DNA of 64,000 nt from JAXLRU01 sp046330935 (GCA_046330935.1 JAXLRU010000013.1:1-64000), one strand, 5' to 3'; positions 40,582-49,665 are shown, counted from the stretch's first letter. The notes: generated by a model not told the origin, from the sequence alone. A program made the numbers and translations.

Positions 40582-43077
40582 TCAGGACGGGGCGGGTGCC
40601 GCGCCGCTCACCCCGCGGATGCGGTGCAGGGGGAACGAGCGCACCCGCCCGCTGCCCGGGTCCAGCGCGGTGAGCAGCCCGCCCTCGACGGTGAGCGGCT
40701 CCAGCAGGCGCACCCCGCTGTGCCCGTCGGCCTCCACCAGCGAGGCCCAGACGCTGGCCCGGCGGTCGGCGGCCAGCCGCAGCGCGGCGACGAGCGTCGC
40801 GGGGTCGATCGGCCCGGCGGCCGCGCCCGGCGCCGGTGCGACGGCGCTCGCCCGGGCGGGCACGGCGTCCTCGGCCGCCCGCAGGGCACGGATCATGCGG
40901 GTGAGGGCCTGCGCGGAGGGGCGGGGAACGGCGGGGCGGGCCTGCGCCGACGGCGCGAGGGCTCCGGGGCGCCGCCTCGCCGCCCCCGCGGGATCGGCCC
41001 GGTGGCCCGTGGGACGGGTGAGCAGCACCTGACCGGCGGGGCCCTCGGCGGCCGGGGCGAGGCCGACGGCGCGCAGCCCGGCCAGGAGGTCCTCGGCGGG
41101 CAGGGGCGAGCAGGCGACGGTGGGCGCGAGCCGGCGCAGGCCCAGCCGCGCCGCGCGCCGGTCGGCGATGAGCTCGTCGAGGGCGGCGACGTCGTCGGTC
41201 CGCACGAACGACTGGGCCGCGCCCACCCGCAGGGTGCCGTGCCGGCGCGCGACGTCGGCCACGAGGTACTCCAGCGGCTGGGGGACGCCGGTGCGCGAGG
41301 CCGCGCGCAGCAGCCCGAGGATCTCCTCGCCGCTCATCCCGAGGTCGAGCCCGCGGCGCACGGAGGCGGCGGAGAACCGGTAGACCGTGGCGCCGCCGCG
41401 GCTGTCGACGTCGGCGAGGGTGTCCATCGTGGCCTGGAGGTCCGCGACGAGCGGCCCGGGCGCGACGGCCGTGAGGTCGGCCTGGAGGAGCAGGTGGTCC
41501 ACCGGCGGCGGGAGCGCGGCGTCCACGGCCTGCGCGGCGGCGTCCCACGCGGCCTCGCCCGCCGCGGCGTCCCACGCCTCCTCCTCGGGTGCGGTGCGGT
41601 CGTCGCGGACGACGGCGCGCAGCGTGGGCGCGGGCGCCCCCAGGGCGAGCAGGCCGAGCAGCTCGGCCTCCTCCAGCAGCCCGGCGACGGCGTCGGCGAG
41701 GTGCGCGGCGGGACGGCGGGGCCGCGACCAGGTGGCGCGGGTCAGCGCCCAGGCGGCCAGGCCGGCCCGCCCGCCCTCGGCGGCCCGGCCCGGCGCGCAC
41801 CCCGCGGCGAAGGCCCCGAGGACCTCCTCGCGCAGGGCGGCGGCGCCGGGCTGGTGGGTGGCGGGGGACCCGGCGGCGACGACGGCGTCCCGGGCGTCGC
41901 GGGCACCGACGAGGTGGGCGGCGGCGGGGGAGGACAGCCAGGCGTCGGCGAGCCACGTCCAGCGGCGCCCGGTGCTTTCGGTGAGCCAGAGGTCGTAGGC
42001 GGGCGTGGGCGCGAAGCGCGGGTCGGCCTCGCCGTCGTCGGCGATCAGGCCCGCGGCCAGGGCCACCTCCACCAGCACCGCGACGACGCGCGGGTCGACG
42101 TCGAGCACCTGGGCGGTCCGGCGCAGCTCGCGCACGCCCACCCCGCCGGCGCGCAGCACCCCCGGCGGCGCCTGCGACCAGGCCTGGGCGAGGTCGCCGA
42201 CCAGGCGCACCGCCTCGGCGGCCGCGGCGGCGGCCGAGGCGGCGACCCGGGACTCGTCGGCGCCCACGGTGGGCAGCGCGGGCGGGGTCGGGGAGGGGTG
42301 GGCGTGCACCCGGCCCCCGCGCAGGGCGAGCCCGATCTCGCGGGGGAGGACGACGTGCCCGGCGTCGGCGACGGCCAGGACGCCGTGGGCGAGCAGCCAG
42401 TCGACGGGCGAGGCCGCCGCCCCGGCGAGCGTCGCGGTGCGCACCTCGCGGTCGGCGTCGGCCACCGCCCCCACCGGAGGACCCCAGACGAGCCGGTCGA
42501 GCAGGTCCCGCGTCCCGGGCGGGGCCTGGGCGAGGAGGGCGGTGAGGACGCCCGGTGAGCCGAGGTGGGCGGCGAGGGCGGCGGCGGCCCGGGGAGGGTC
42601 GGGCTGGGCGGGCAGGCCGAGGTCGTCGAGCAGCGCCGCGAGGCGTGCGGGGGACCGCCGGTCGAGGGCCTCGGCCAGCGGCGGCCCGAGCCCGGCGGGG
42701 TGCGGGCCGAGCATGTCGCGGACGGTCCGGACCAGGTGCAGCGCGCGCGGGGTCCCCCAGACCAGGGCGAGGTCGTCGAGGTCGGCGAGCACCTGCGCGG
42801 CGGGGGCACCCCACGTGCGGGCGACCCCGGCGGCCGTGCAGGGCTCGGGGAGGACGGCGAGCACCTCCAGCACCTGCAGGTGCGCCGTCGAGAGGGTGTC
42901 GAGCACGTGCCGGACGGCGGGTCGTGACGCCGCGCGGGTGGCGAGGGTGCCCAGGTCGGGCGGCGGGGGGACGGCGAGGTCGGGGCGGGCGCGCAGCAAC
43001 CGGACGAGCGAGGCCTCGGACCGGGCGCGCAGGGCGTCGGCGAGGGTCCGCGGGGCTCGGGGGCGGTCGGCGGGCAT
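40582..43077 (-). CDS. Helicase-associated (XPB/Ssl2 N-terminal-like, Helicase_C_3) protein
   Basis: About 831 residues from ATG 43077 (an in-frame start at 43101 is possible). It opens TLADALRARSEASLVRLLRA, with wHTH repeats such as LQVLEVLAVLPEPCTAAGVA. The C-terminal third carries the conserved VDHLLLQADLTAVAPGPLVA, the Helicase_C_3 signature, and ends with ALDPGSGRVRSFPLHRIRGV. It lacks Walker motifs. These proteins accompany bacterial XPB in actinobacteria and are thought to assist it. An S8 protease and a membrane protein now separate it from XPB. A 14-bp palindrome (40563-40576) lies just past its stop. Confidence 0.87.
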   Translation of the reverse strand: MPADRPRAPRTLADALRARSEASLVRLLRARPDLAVPPPPDLGTLATRAASRPAVRHVLDTLSTAHLQVLEVLAVLPEPCTAAGVARTWGAPAAQVLADLDDLALVWGTPRALHLVRTVRDMLGPHPAGLGPPLAEALDRRSPARLAALLDDLGLPAQPDPPRAAAALAAHLGSPGVLTALLAQAPPGTRDLLDRLVWGPPVGAVADADREVRTATLAGAAASPVDWLLAHGVLAVADAGHVVLPREIGLALRGGRVHAHPSPTPPALPTVGADESRVAASAAAAAAEAVRLVGDLAQAWSQAPPGVLRAGGVGVRELRRTAQVLDVDPRVVAVLVEVALAAGLIADDGEADPRFAPTPAYDLWLTESTGRRWTWLADAWLSSPAAAHLVGARDARDAVVAAGSPATHQPGAAALREEVLGAFAAGCAPGRAAEGGRAGLAAWALTRATWSRPRRPAAHLADAVAGLLEEAELLGLLALGAPAPTLRAVVRDDRTAPEEEAWDAAAGEAAWDAAAQAVDAALPPPVDHLLLQADLTAVAPGPLVADLQATMDTLADVDSRGGATVYRFSAASVRRGLDLGMSGEEILGLLRAASRTGVPQPLEYLVADVARRHGTLRVGAAQSFVRTDDVAALDELIADRRAARLGLRRLAPTVACSPLPAEDLLAGLRAVGLAPAAEGPAGQVLLTRPTGHRADPAGAARRRPGALAPSAQARPAVPRPSAQALTRMIRALRAAEDAVPARASAVAPAPGAAAGPIDPATLVAALRLAADRRASVWASLVEADGHSGVRLLEPLTVEGGLLTALDPGSGRVRSFPLHRIRGVSGAAPAPS

Positions 43078-43450
43078 CCCACCCACGGTACCCAGCGGCA
43101 CAAGTCGGTGCCTTCCGTGCCGCGGAGGGCTTCAGGGGCGGGTGCGGCGTGCCGATCAGCGGACCGAGCAGTGATCGCGATCAGTGACTCCACGGCCTCC
43201 ACGGCCACCGACGGTCGACCGGACGGCCACGTTACGTGGACGTTTCGGCGACAGGTGAGCGCGCGTGTCGGCGTCGCTACGCGCGAGGGCTGCGGGCAGT
43301 GCACACTGAGCCCGCACCGGTGTCCGGAAGCGGGCGTCGGCGGCTCCTGACGACGGCGTCGGGAGCGCCGGGCTCGCCCGGGCACGCCAGCACCGATCAG
43401 TGACCGAGACGACCGGACCGACCGCGCAAGGGCGCGCACGAGGTGGAGCG
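43078..43450. other. Divergent intergenic region with short palindromes
   Basis: No gene is seen in these 373 bases between the Helicase_C_3 gene and the second apbE. Two short dyads stand out: TGATCGCGATCA (43172-43183, perfect) and CCACGTTACGTGG (43227-43239, 6-bp arms around one T). The first shares GATCA half-sites with the palindrome before the ferric-reductase operon. No clear promoter boxes can be called. Confidence 0.4.
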
Positions 43451-44281
43451 ATGACGACGACGACCGGCCAGGCCGCCGCCCCCGCCGCAGCAGCAGTGCG
43501 GCTCCCCGCGCACGAGACGGGCACCGCCCGCCCCGGCCCGCACCTCCACCGCCACACCGAGGCCGCCCTCGGCACGGTGTTCTCCTTCGCGGTGTCCTGC
43601 TTCGACGACCCGGCCGGGCGCGCTCGCGCCGCCGACGCCGTCGCCGCCGCATGCGCCGTCCTGCACCGCCTCGAGGCGGCCTGGGACCCCTACGCCGAGG
43701 GGAGCGTCGTGTCGCGCCTGCGCGCCGGGCAGCAGGTCGACCCCGACCTCGACGACCCCGACGGCACCCTCGGCATCGACGTCGTGCTGCGCCGCTGCGC
43801 CGCCGCCCAGCGCCTGACCAAGGGCACCTACGACGCCTGGCGCGGCCCCGACGGCTTCGACCCCTCGGCCGTCGTGCGCGGCTGGGCCGTGGAGCGCGCC
43901 GTCGCCCGCTTGGAGCAGGCCGGTTTCCACGACCTCGTGCTGGGCGGCGGCGGCGACGTCACCGTCCGCGGCAGCTCGCCCGACGGCGACGGCTGGGTCA
44001 TCGACCTGCGCGACCCCCGCGACGGCGGGCAGGTCGGGCGGGTGCGCCTGTCCGGGCGCGCCGCGGTCGCCTCGTGCGGCGGCGACGCCGCGAGCGACAC
44101 CGCCGGGGTCAGCGTGGTGGGGCCCGAGCTGGGCTGGTGCGACGTGATCGCCTCCTCCCTGCTCGCCGAGGGCTCGGTGGCCACCCCCTGGCTGGCCAGC
44201 GTCCCCACGTACCGGGCGCTCGGCATCGGCGTCGACGGCACCCTCACCGGTGACCTCGTCGCCGAGCTCGTCGAGGACTAG
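43451..44281 (+). CDS. Second ApbE-like FAD:protein FMN transferase
   Basis: 276 residues from ATG 43451 (site GAGGTGGAG). ApbE blocks: HTEAALGTVFSFAVSCFDDP, LEAAWDPYAEGSVVSRLRAG, FDPSAVVRGWAVERAV, DLVLGGGGDVTVRG and GWCDVIASSLLAEGS with the metal-binding Asp. It is shorter than the first ApbE and diverges from it strongly. No signal peptide is seen, and no FMN-binding target gene lies next to it; the nearest are 11 kb away. It may serve the same four targets or proteins elsewhere. Confidence 0.87.
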   Translation: MTTTTGQAAAPAAAAVRLPAHETGTARPGPHLHRHTEAALGTVFSFAVSCFDDPAGRARAADAVAAACAVLHRLEAAWDPYAEGSVVSRLRAGQQVDPDLDDPDGTLGIDVVLRRCAAAQRLTKGTYDAWRGPDGFDPSAVVRGWAVERAVARLEQAGFHDLVLGGGGDVTVRGSSPDGDGWVIDLRDPRDGGQVGRVRLSGRAAVASCGGDAASDTAGVSVVGPELGWCDVIASSLLAEGSVATPWLASVPTYRALGIGVDGTLTGDLVAELVED

Positions 44282-44315
44282 GACGTCGACGAGACCTCAC
44301 ATCCCGTCCGACGCG

Positions 44316-44339
44316 CAGGGGCAGTCGCCCTCGCCCCTG
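44316..44339 (+). terminator. Short hairpin after the second apbE
   Basis: CAGGGGC (44316-44322) pairs with GCCCCTG (44333-44339), 35 bases past the stop and before the IS256 end. Confidence 0.45.
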
Positions 44340-44732
44340 TGGGCTGAGCCGATCGGGAGGGGTGTCCGGTAAACGGTGGGCGGCGCTCGGCGTTCCTAGA
44401 TCGTTGAGGGGTTGATGCGTCCTTCGAAGGTGATGGCGAGGCGTTGAGGGCGGCCTTCCACCTGATCACCCATCGTGCCCTACCCCTGGGGGTGGGTCGA
44501 GGGAACGGGTCACGAGGTAGAGGCACTTCAGGGCCGCGGCATCGTGGGGGAAGTGCCCGCGGGCCCGCACCGCCCGGCGGTAGCGCGCGTTCAGGGACTC
44601 GATCGCGTTCGTCGTGCAGATGATCTTCCGTATCTCCACGTCCTAGTCCAGGAACGCCCACGTTCTCCGTCCAGGCTGACCGCCACAGCCGCACTGCGGC
44701 GGGGTACTTGCCCTCCCACGTGTGGGCGAACT

Positions 44733-46162
44733 GGCTCTTCGGATTTCAGCGTGATGCCTGGTGTTGACCTGGGTGTTCACGCTGCCGTCCGGCGGCGCTG
44801 GCGAGGAGGATACGGGTCTTGTAGTGGTGGGGGTTGCGGTAGCCGCGGCCGGTGCGCTTGATCTGCTTGATGGTGGTGTTGGCGGCTTCGGTGCGGGCGT
44901 TGGTGACGCCGGTGATGACGAGGACTTCGATGGCGGGCCACCAGGTGGTGATGGTCGCGGCGAGCCGGTCGGTTTCGGGCATCGCGGCAGCGGTGACGGC
45001 GTCGGTGAACAGGTCCCGACGGTGGTCGAGGTCGGTGAGGGTGGTGGCGTGGAGGAGGTGGCGGAGGCGTTCCTTCACCGCCCACGCGGCGGCGATCTCC
45101 TGGGTGGGGTCGTCGGCGGTGAACGTCGCCCGGAGCCGGGCCAGGCCGGCTGGGCTGAGGGTGTCCCCAGCGCGAAGCAGGAGTCGCCGGTTGGTCCAGA
45201 CCGGGTCGATCCCGCGGCCGCGGCGGCCCTTGGTCTGGCGGGCGAGGCGCTGCCGGACCCGGGTCAGGGTGTCGTTGGCGAGTTGACCAGGTGGAACGCG
45301 TCGACACTGACCGCCGCCTGCGGGAGCTGGTCACGTAGTGCGGCGCGGAACGCCGCAGAGGGGTCGATCGCGACGACCTCGATCCGGTCCCGCCACTCCT
45401 GCGGCCTGGCCGCCAGCCACGCAGCGACCCCGGCGGCGCCGCGTCCGTCGACCACGCCGAGGACGCCCCCGGTGTCGACGTCGACGATCGTCGACATCCA
45501 GGGCTCGTACCGGCGCCAGGTGCCGTGTTCGTCGCGCCAGTACCGCACCGACCGGTAGCGGTGCTCGTCGATGCCCAGTCGCCGCGGGCTGGCCGCGTCG
45601 GGGTCGATGCCGAGCAGGGCGGCGGCGTTGAGGACGGCCTGGACCGTCCACCACGACACCCCGTACGAGGCGGCGACCTCGGCGACGGACCGCCCGGCCA
45701 GGACCGCGGTGAGCAGCTGCTCCCGCAGGCGGGCGGTGGTCCTGGCGGGCCGGGACCTGCCCGGTGACCTCCGCGAACGTCCGCCTCGGACAGCGTTGCT
45801 CCACACAGGCGAAGCGCGCCGGATCAGGACCACCCGTACGTGGCGGCGACCGGAACGTCGCGCAGCCGTTGTCGGGTCCGTTGATGGACCCGCCCCGAGA
45901 GCACCCCACAGGTCGGGCAGCCCGCCTCGCCCTCGACGGAGGCGATCACCACCTCCCGGCCGCCTCCGGGCAGGTCGACCGCGCTCACCACGCGGTACCC
46001 GGGCAGGTCGAACAGCACACTCGCCGCATCCCGCGGCGAGCCCGTAGCGTTGTCCACGGCTCGTGGTCCTTCGATCTCGATGAGTGCCTCAGCAACACCC
46101 ATCTCAGCGCAGGACCACGAGCCCCCTCACACGGGCCCGATCACGCTCAAATCCGAAGAGCC
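44733..46162. mobile_element. ISL3-family element with 8-bp target duplication
   Basis: 1430 bp. The left end begins GGCTCTTCGGATTT at 44733. The right end read inward from 46162 begins with the same 14 bases, and the match continues with one difference over 23 bases. The 8 bases GGCGAACT flank both sides (44725-44732 and 46163-46170), the duplication size expected for ISL3. It sits inside the IS256 transposase gene. Confidence 0.95.
44746..46102 (-). pseudogene. ISL3-family transposase with several frameshifts
   Basis: All expected parts are present in order but in different frames. N-terminal zinc-finger part: LFDLPGYRVVSAVDLPGGGR and CPTCGVLSGRVHQRTRQRLR. DDE domain: LGIDEHRYRSVRYWRDEHG, TIVDVDTGGVLGVVDGR, VVAIDPSAAFRAAL and VSVDAFHLV. 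C-terminus: KERLRHLLHATTLTD to NARTEAANTTIKQIKRTGRG. Single missing bases are needed near 45850, 45800, 45750 and 45283 to restore one frame. So many lesions in an element with a perfect target duplication is odd; see findings. Confidence 0.88.
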
Positions 46163-47171
46163 GGCGAACTCGGCCAGCCGGGCCGCGGCATGCTCGGCGT
46201 TGACCGCGGTGTAGACGGGCTTGAGGTCACGGGCGATCTGGTCCCAGTCCTGCCGGGCGGCGTAGCGGAACGTGTTTCTGAGCAGGTGGATCACGCACGT
46301 TTGGACGTGGGTGTACTCCCACACGGGGGTGATCGCCTCGGGGAGGCCCTTGAGTCCGTCGCAGACCGCGATGCAGACGTCGCTCACGCCGCGGTTCTTG
46401 ATCTCGGTGAGGACGTTCAGCCAGTACTTCGCGCCCTCACCGCCCTCGCCGGCCCAGATCCCGAGGATGTCCCGCTCCCCACGGGTCGTCACGCCGATGA
46501 CCACGTAGAACAGCTTGTTCCTGACCTGACCGTCGCGGACCTTCACCACGATCGCGTCGATGAAGATCACCGGGTAGACGGGGTCCAGAGGCCGGACCTG
46601 CCACTCCGCCATCTCCGCGGTGACCTTGTCGGTGATCCGACTGATCGTGTCCTTGGAGACCGAGGCCCCGTAGACCTCGGCGAAGTGCGCGCTGATCTCC
46701 CCCGTCGTCAGGCCACGAGCGGTCACGGACAGGACCGGCTCGTCAACGCCGTCCAGGCGCCGCTGCCGCTTCTTCACGATCGTCGGGGTGAACGTGCCGT
46801 CACGGTCGCGGGGCACGTCGATCTCGACCGGTCCGATCTCGGTCAACACCGTCTTGGACCGGGTCCCGTTCCGCTCGTTCGCCCCTGCTTGCCTTGCCGG
46901 TCCCCGGGCTCGTAGCCCAGGTGCTCGGTCAGTTCCTCCTCCAGCGCGGTCTCCAGGACCTGCTTGGTCAACCCGGTCAACGGCCCGCCAGGGCCGACCA
47001 GCTCCACCCCGGCCTCACGCGCCTGGGCGACCAACCGCGCGGCGAACTCCTGCCTCTGCGTCTCATCGAGCGTCACAGGCTCGAGGATCTCCGTCATGCC
47101 GCCTGCTTCCCCGCCAGACACCCGCCCGGCGTGTCAGGCCAAGCCCGCCCACCGTTGATCGGACAGACCCT

Positions 47172-47285
47172 TTCCTCCGCCAATACTTCCGCAAAGGCAC
47201 CGACCTCTCCATCCACGCCCAAGCAGAACTCGACGCCGTCGGCGACGAAATCAACGGCCCCCCGCGCAATCCTCGAGTTGACACC
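47172..47285 (+). pseudogene. IS30-family transposase C-terminal fragment
   Basis: The plus strand reads LRQYFRKGTDLSIHAQAELD then AVGDEINGPPRNPR. This matches the C-terminus of the IS30 transposase encoded by the other strand at 47615-48615 (LRQYFPKGTDLSGYTQAELD). It begins exactly at the IS256 right end and is only ~38 codons long. It is a relic of a different IS30 copy that the IS256 element truncated. Confidence 0.8.
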
Positions 47286-47610
47286 GCCCCCCCTTCTGTC
47301 GCTAAGCTCGCCCCCAAGCGGGAGACGAGTATATTCCCTGACATCGCGACAATCGGAGAGATTTGTGATCTTTCATTCAATGATGCGGAGTGCGGCATGC
47401 CTGCTCATGAGCGCAACGACTGCATTGATGTTGACACCTGTTGCACATGCGGAGCCTAGCAGTTCCTCAATACGGGTGGCGACCGCAACCCCCAGTAGCG
47501 GATACCCCACGACGGAAGTAACCGTGAAGTTCGACGCAGCGCTTAGTTCCGCCCAACAAAAGAAGATTCAGCGCGCCATCAGGCAAGGTATTGAGAATAC
47601 GACACCCGGC

Positions 47611-48711
47611 GGTGTCAAGTGGTGGGTGCACCAGTTGATGCCTGGAGTAGGCGGTTGAGTTCTTCGGTGGGTTTCATCCAGTTGAGGGTGGCGCGGGGGT
47701 CGTTGAGTTCGTCGGCGACGGCGTCGAGTTCGGCTTGGGTGTAGCCGGAGAGGTCGGTGCCCTTGGGGAAGTATTGGCGGAGGAGGCCGTTGGTGTTCTC
47801 GTTGGTGCCGCGCTGCCAGGGCTTGTGGGGGTCGCAGAAGAACACGGGGACGCCGGAGACAATGGTGAACTTCGCGTGAGCGGCCATCTCCTTGCCCTGG
47901 TCCCAGGTGATGGACTTGCGGAGGAACTCGGGCAGGGTGGCGATCTTCGCGGCGAGCAGGATCGCGCACCGTTCGGCTGTGCGGTCGTAGGGGACCCGTA
48001 CGAGCATCGCGTACCGGGTGGTCCGCTCGACGAGCGTCATGATCTGCGACTTCCCGCCGGCGCCGATGATCAGGTCGCCTTCCCAGTGTCCGGGCACGGC
48101 CCGGTCAGCACCTCCGCGGGCCGCTCACTGATGTTGACCATGCCGACGATCTGGCCCTTGACCTGGGCGATCCTCGACGACGGTACGCGCCGGGTCCGGC
48201 CCTGACGCAGGCTGATCTTCAGTTGGGTCCGCAGTTCCCCGCGAGCCTGCAGGTACAGGCACTGGTAGATCGTCTCGTGGGACACCCGCATAGTCTCGTC
48301 GTCGGGATGGTCCACCCGCAGCCGGCGGCTGATCTCGGCCGGGGACCACTTCCTGCCCAGGCCGGCGTTGACCGCGTCGTGCAGCCGCTGCGACGCCACG
48401 AGGACCCGCTCCTTCGGCCGTCCCCGTTGGGCATCAGCGCGCTTCTGCGCCACGACCGCCCGGTAGGCCTCACGGCCACCGTTACGCGCGACCTCCCGAC
48501 AAACCACCCCGTGATTGCGGCCCAGCACCACCGCTATCCCACGGAAACTGGACCCCGCCGCGATCCCCCGAGAAATCATTTCCCGATCGGCAACGGTCAA
48601 TTCCACGCCACGCATCCCGATCGCACCAATTCTCGTATCCGACGATCCCGAAACCTGCGCTATCCTACCGCCAGGCCGGAATCCCGTGCGGTGCACTCAC
48701 CCTATGACGCC
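47611..48711. mobile_element. IS30-family element
   Basis: 1101 bp. The left end GGTGTCAAGTGGTGGGTGCA (47611 onward) and the right end read inward, GGCGTCATAGGGTGAGTGCA (from 48711), agree at 17 of 22 positions, as terminal inverted repeats do. IS30 duplications are only 2-3 bp and none can be called with certainty. The transposase lies on the minus strand and is frameshifted. Confidence 0.85.
47615..48615 (-). pseudogene. IS30-family transposase, one frameshift
   Basis: Starts near ATG 48615 (MRGVELTVADREMISRGIAA) with an N-terminal helix-turn-helix (FRGIAVVLGRNHGVVCREVA). WSPAEISRRLRVDHPDDE and MRVSHETIYQCLYLQARGEL follow. One base is missing near 48105, after ISERPAEV. The DDE domain then continues in another frame: GHWEGDLIIGAGGKSQIMTL, FFCDPHKPWQRGTNENTNGL and LRQYFPKGTDLSGYTQAELD, with stop at 47615. 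Translation across the lesion would need a ribosomal frameshift, and no slippery sequence is evident. Confidence 0.88.
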
Positions 48712-49187
48712 AAGCCCGCCCTTCCGGCAGCTCCTCCTGACCTTTCGCCAATGGCAGCACCAGACGGCGCCCAGTTGTACTGCAGCAGGTATTACGACTT
48801 CACGGACTCCAACGGGAGCTACAGCATTCAGCATGCGTGCGGAGCGACCACCGCTCCTTGGGGCTTCACCATTTCTCCGTACTGGTGCTCGGTTGCGGCC
48901 GGAACCGTATCGGAGTCGGGCATGGCTTGGACAAGGAATGGCAGGACGATGCCGCGCCAGTCGCCACATTCAGTCGCCTGTCTTTACGTTTTTCACGGCA
49001 CGTACAACCCGGCATACAATAACGACTCCATCACTTACAGTGATAGTTTCACTTTCCCTGTGGTCATCAGCGGCAGACACGGAACCGCAACGTTGTCGAT
49101 CAAGGGAAGCATGACGTTCCTTCCCTACCGCTGCGCTCCCGGCACCACCTGTTGACCTGATGGTGCTTGGGGTCAGCTTCATAGGCG

Positions 49188-49562
49188 TCATTGACGAAGC
49201 TGACCCCAACCGAAACGGCTCTCGCTTATCCAATCCTGCATGTCACTCTTGAATCGTTCAGACCTTTGTGTTTCCGATTCTTCGCCCCCCGCATTCACTA
49301 AGAAGCGGAAGTGCTCCCCCTCGCCCGCTTCCACGTGGATCCAGCCTTCTCCTTCAGCAGTGGCGAAAGCTCGAACACGCTTGAGTTCTCCTGGTCGCAG
49401 GAGATGATTCGTGATGTCGCGGGCGAAGTCGCAAAGAAACTTCTCGGCGAGCATACTCGGCCACGCATGGTGAGACTCGTCCACATCCCACGAGTTCGGT
49501 TCATCCATGCGAATGAGCATACGCCCGGAAAGGCGAACCACCAAGCGATCCAGCGACTCCAC
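49188..49562 (-). CDS. Small protein of unknown function in the IS island
   Basis: 124 residues from GTG 49562, or 110 from ATG 49520; neither start has a good ribosome-binding site. Content is balanced and protein-like: WPSMLAEKFLCDFARDITNH, RVRAFATAEGEGWIHVEAGE and SDMQDWISESRFGWGQL. No signal peptide or membrane segment. Codon use is less GC-biased than in flanking genes. It lies between the disrupted secreted-protein gene and an IS256-like end, so it may be cargo of the same acquired segment. No family is recognised. Confidence 0.5.
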   Translation of the reverse strand: MESLDRLVVRLSGRMLIRMDEPNSWDVDESHHAWPSMLAEKFLCDFARDITNHLLRPGELKRVRAFATAEGEGWIHVEAGEGEHFRFLVNAGGEESETQRSERFKSDMQDWISESRFGWGQLRQ

Positions 49563-49640
49563 CCGAGTCGGGCGAGACCTCCGGCTGTCGCTGCCGACTG
49601 GCAGAGCACCCGGGACTCCTCGATCGAGCCCGGATCTTTC

Positions 49641-49665
49641 GGGTCTGTCCGGAACTTTGTGTGCC
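49641..49665. mobile_element. Solitary IS256-like terminal repeat remnant
   Basis: GGGTCTGTCCGGAACTTTGT resembles the ends of actinobacterial IS256 elements and shares GGGTCTGTCCG with the right end of the IS256 element at 47172 (read in reverse). No transposase or second end is attached. It probably marks the edge of the insertion island. Confidence 0.45.

Larger units (their letters stand above)
44396..47097 (-). pseudogene. IS256-family transposase, split and frameshifted
   Basis: The 5' part starts at ATG 47097 (MTEILEPVTLDETQRQEF). It is frameshifted near 46888, where one base is missing before the ANERNGTRSKTVLTEIGP block, and runs through FIDAIVVKVRDGQVRNKLFY (a catalytic Asp) to RLAEFA at 46163. 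The 3' part resumes at 44724 with HTWEGKYPAAVRLWRSAWTE, has further frameshifts, and ends FEGRINPSTI-stop at 44396. Removing the ISL3 element and one copy of GGCGAACT joins the two parts perfectly. Confidence 0.88.
44359..47172. mobile_element. IS256-family element, interrupted by an ISL3-family element
   Basis: The left end (44359-44384) contains TGTCCGGTAAACGGTGGGCG. The right end, read in reverse from 47172, contains TGTCCGATCAACGGTGGGCG. These match imperfectly as terminal inverted repeats. Without the inserted ISL3 element and its 8-bp duplication the length is about 1.38 kb, normal for IS256. The flanks show no convincing target duplication, and the right flank runs directly into an IS30 fragment, so the element is old or rearranged. 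Ends are accurate to a few bases. Confidence 0.8.
47365..49155 (+). pseudogene. Secreted protein gene split by an IS30-family element
   Basis: The 5' part (47365-47610) starts at GTG with GGAGAG upstream and has a signal peptide (MRSAACLLMSATTALMLTPV, cleavage near AHA|EP), followed by a VTVKFDAALSSAQQKKIQRA-like domain. The 3' part (48712-49155) continues in the same frame with KPALPAAPPDLSPM, AQLYCSRYYDFTDSNGSYSI, several Cys and a beta-rich end, stopping at 49155. Removing 47611-48711 gives a ~230-residue secreted protein with five or six Cys. Base composition is clearly lower in GC than the window average. I do not recognise the family. Confidence 0.78.

Noticed and set aside
44746..45833. 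Treating the separate open frames in the ISL3 element as independent genes
   Set aside because: They are consecutive pieces of one transposase in shifted frames, bounded by the same terminal repeats.
47611..48711. An IS30 programmed frameshift to make the transposase
   Set aside because: No slippery heptamer or downstream structure is evident near 48105, and IS30 transposases are normally a single frame.
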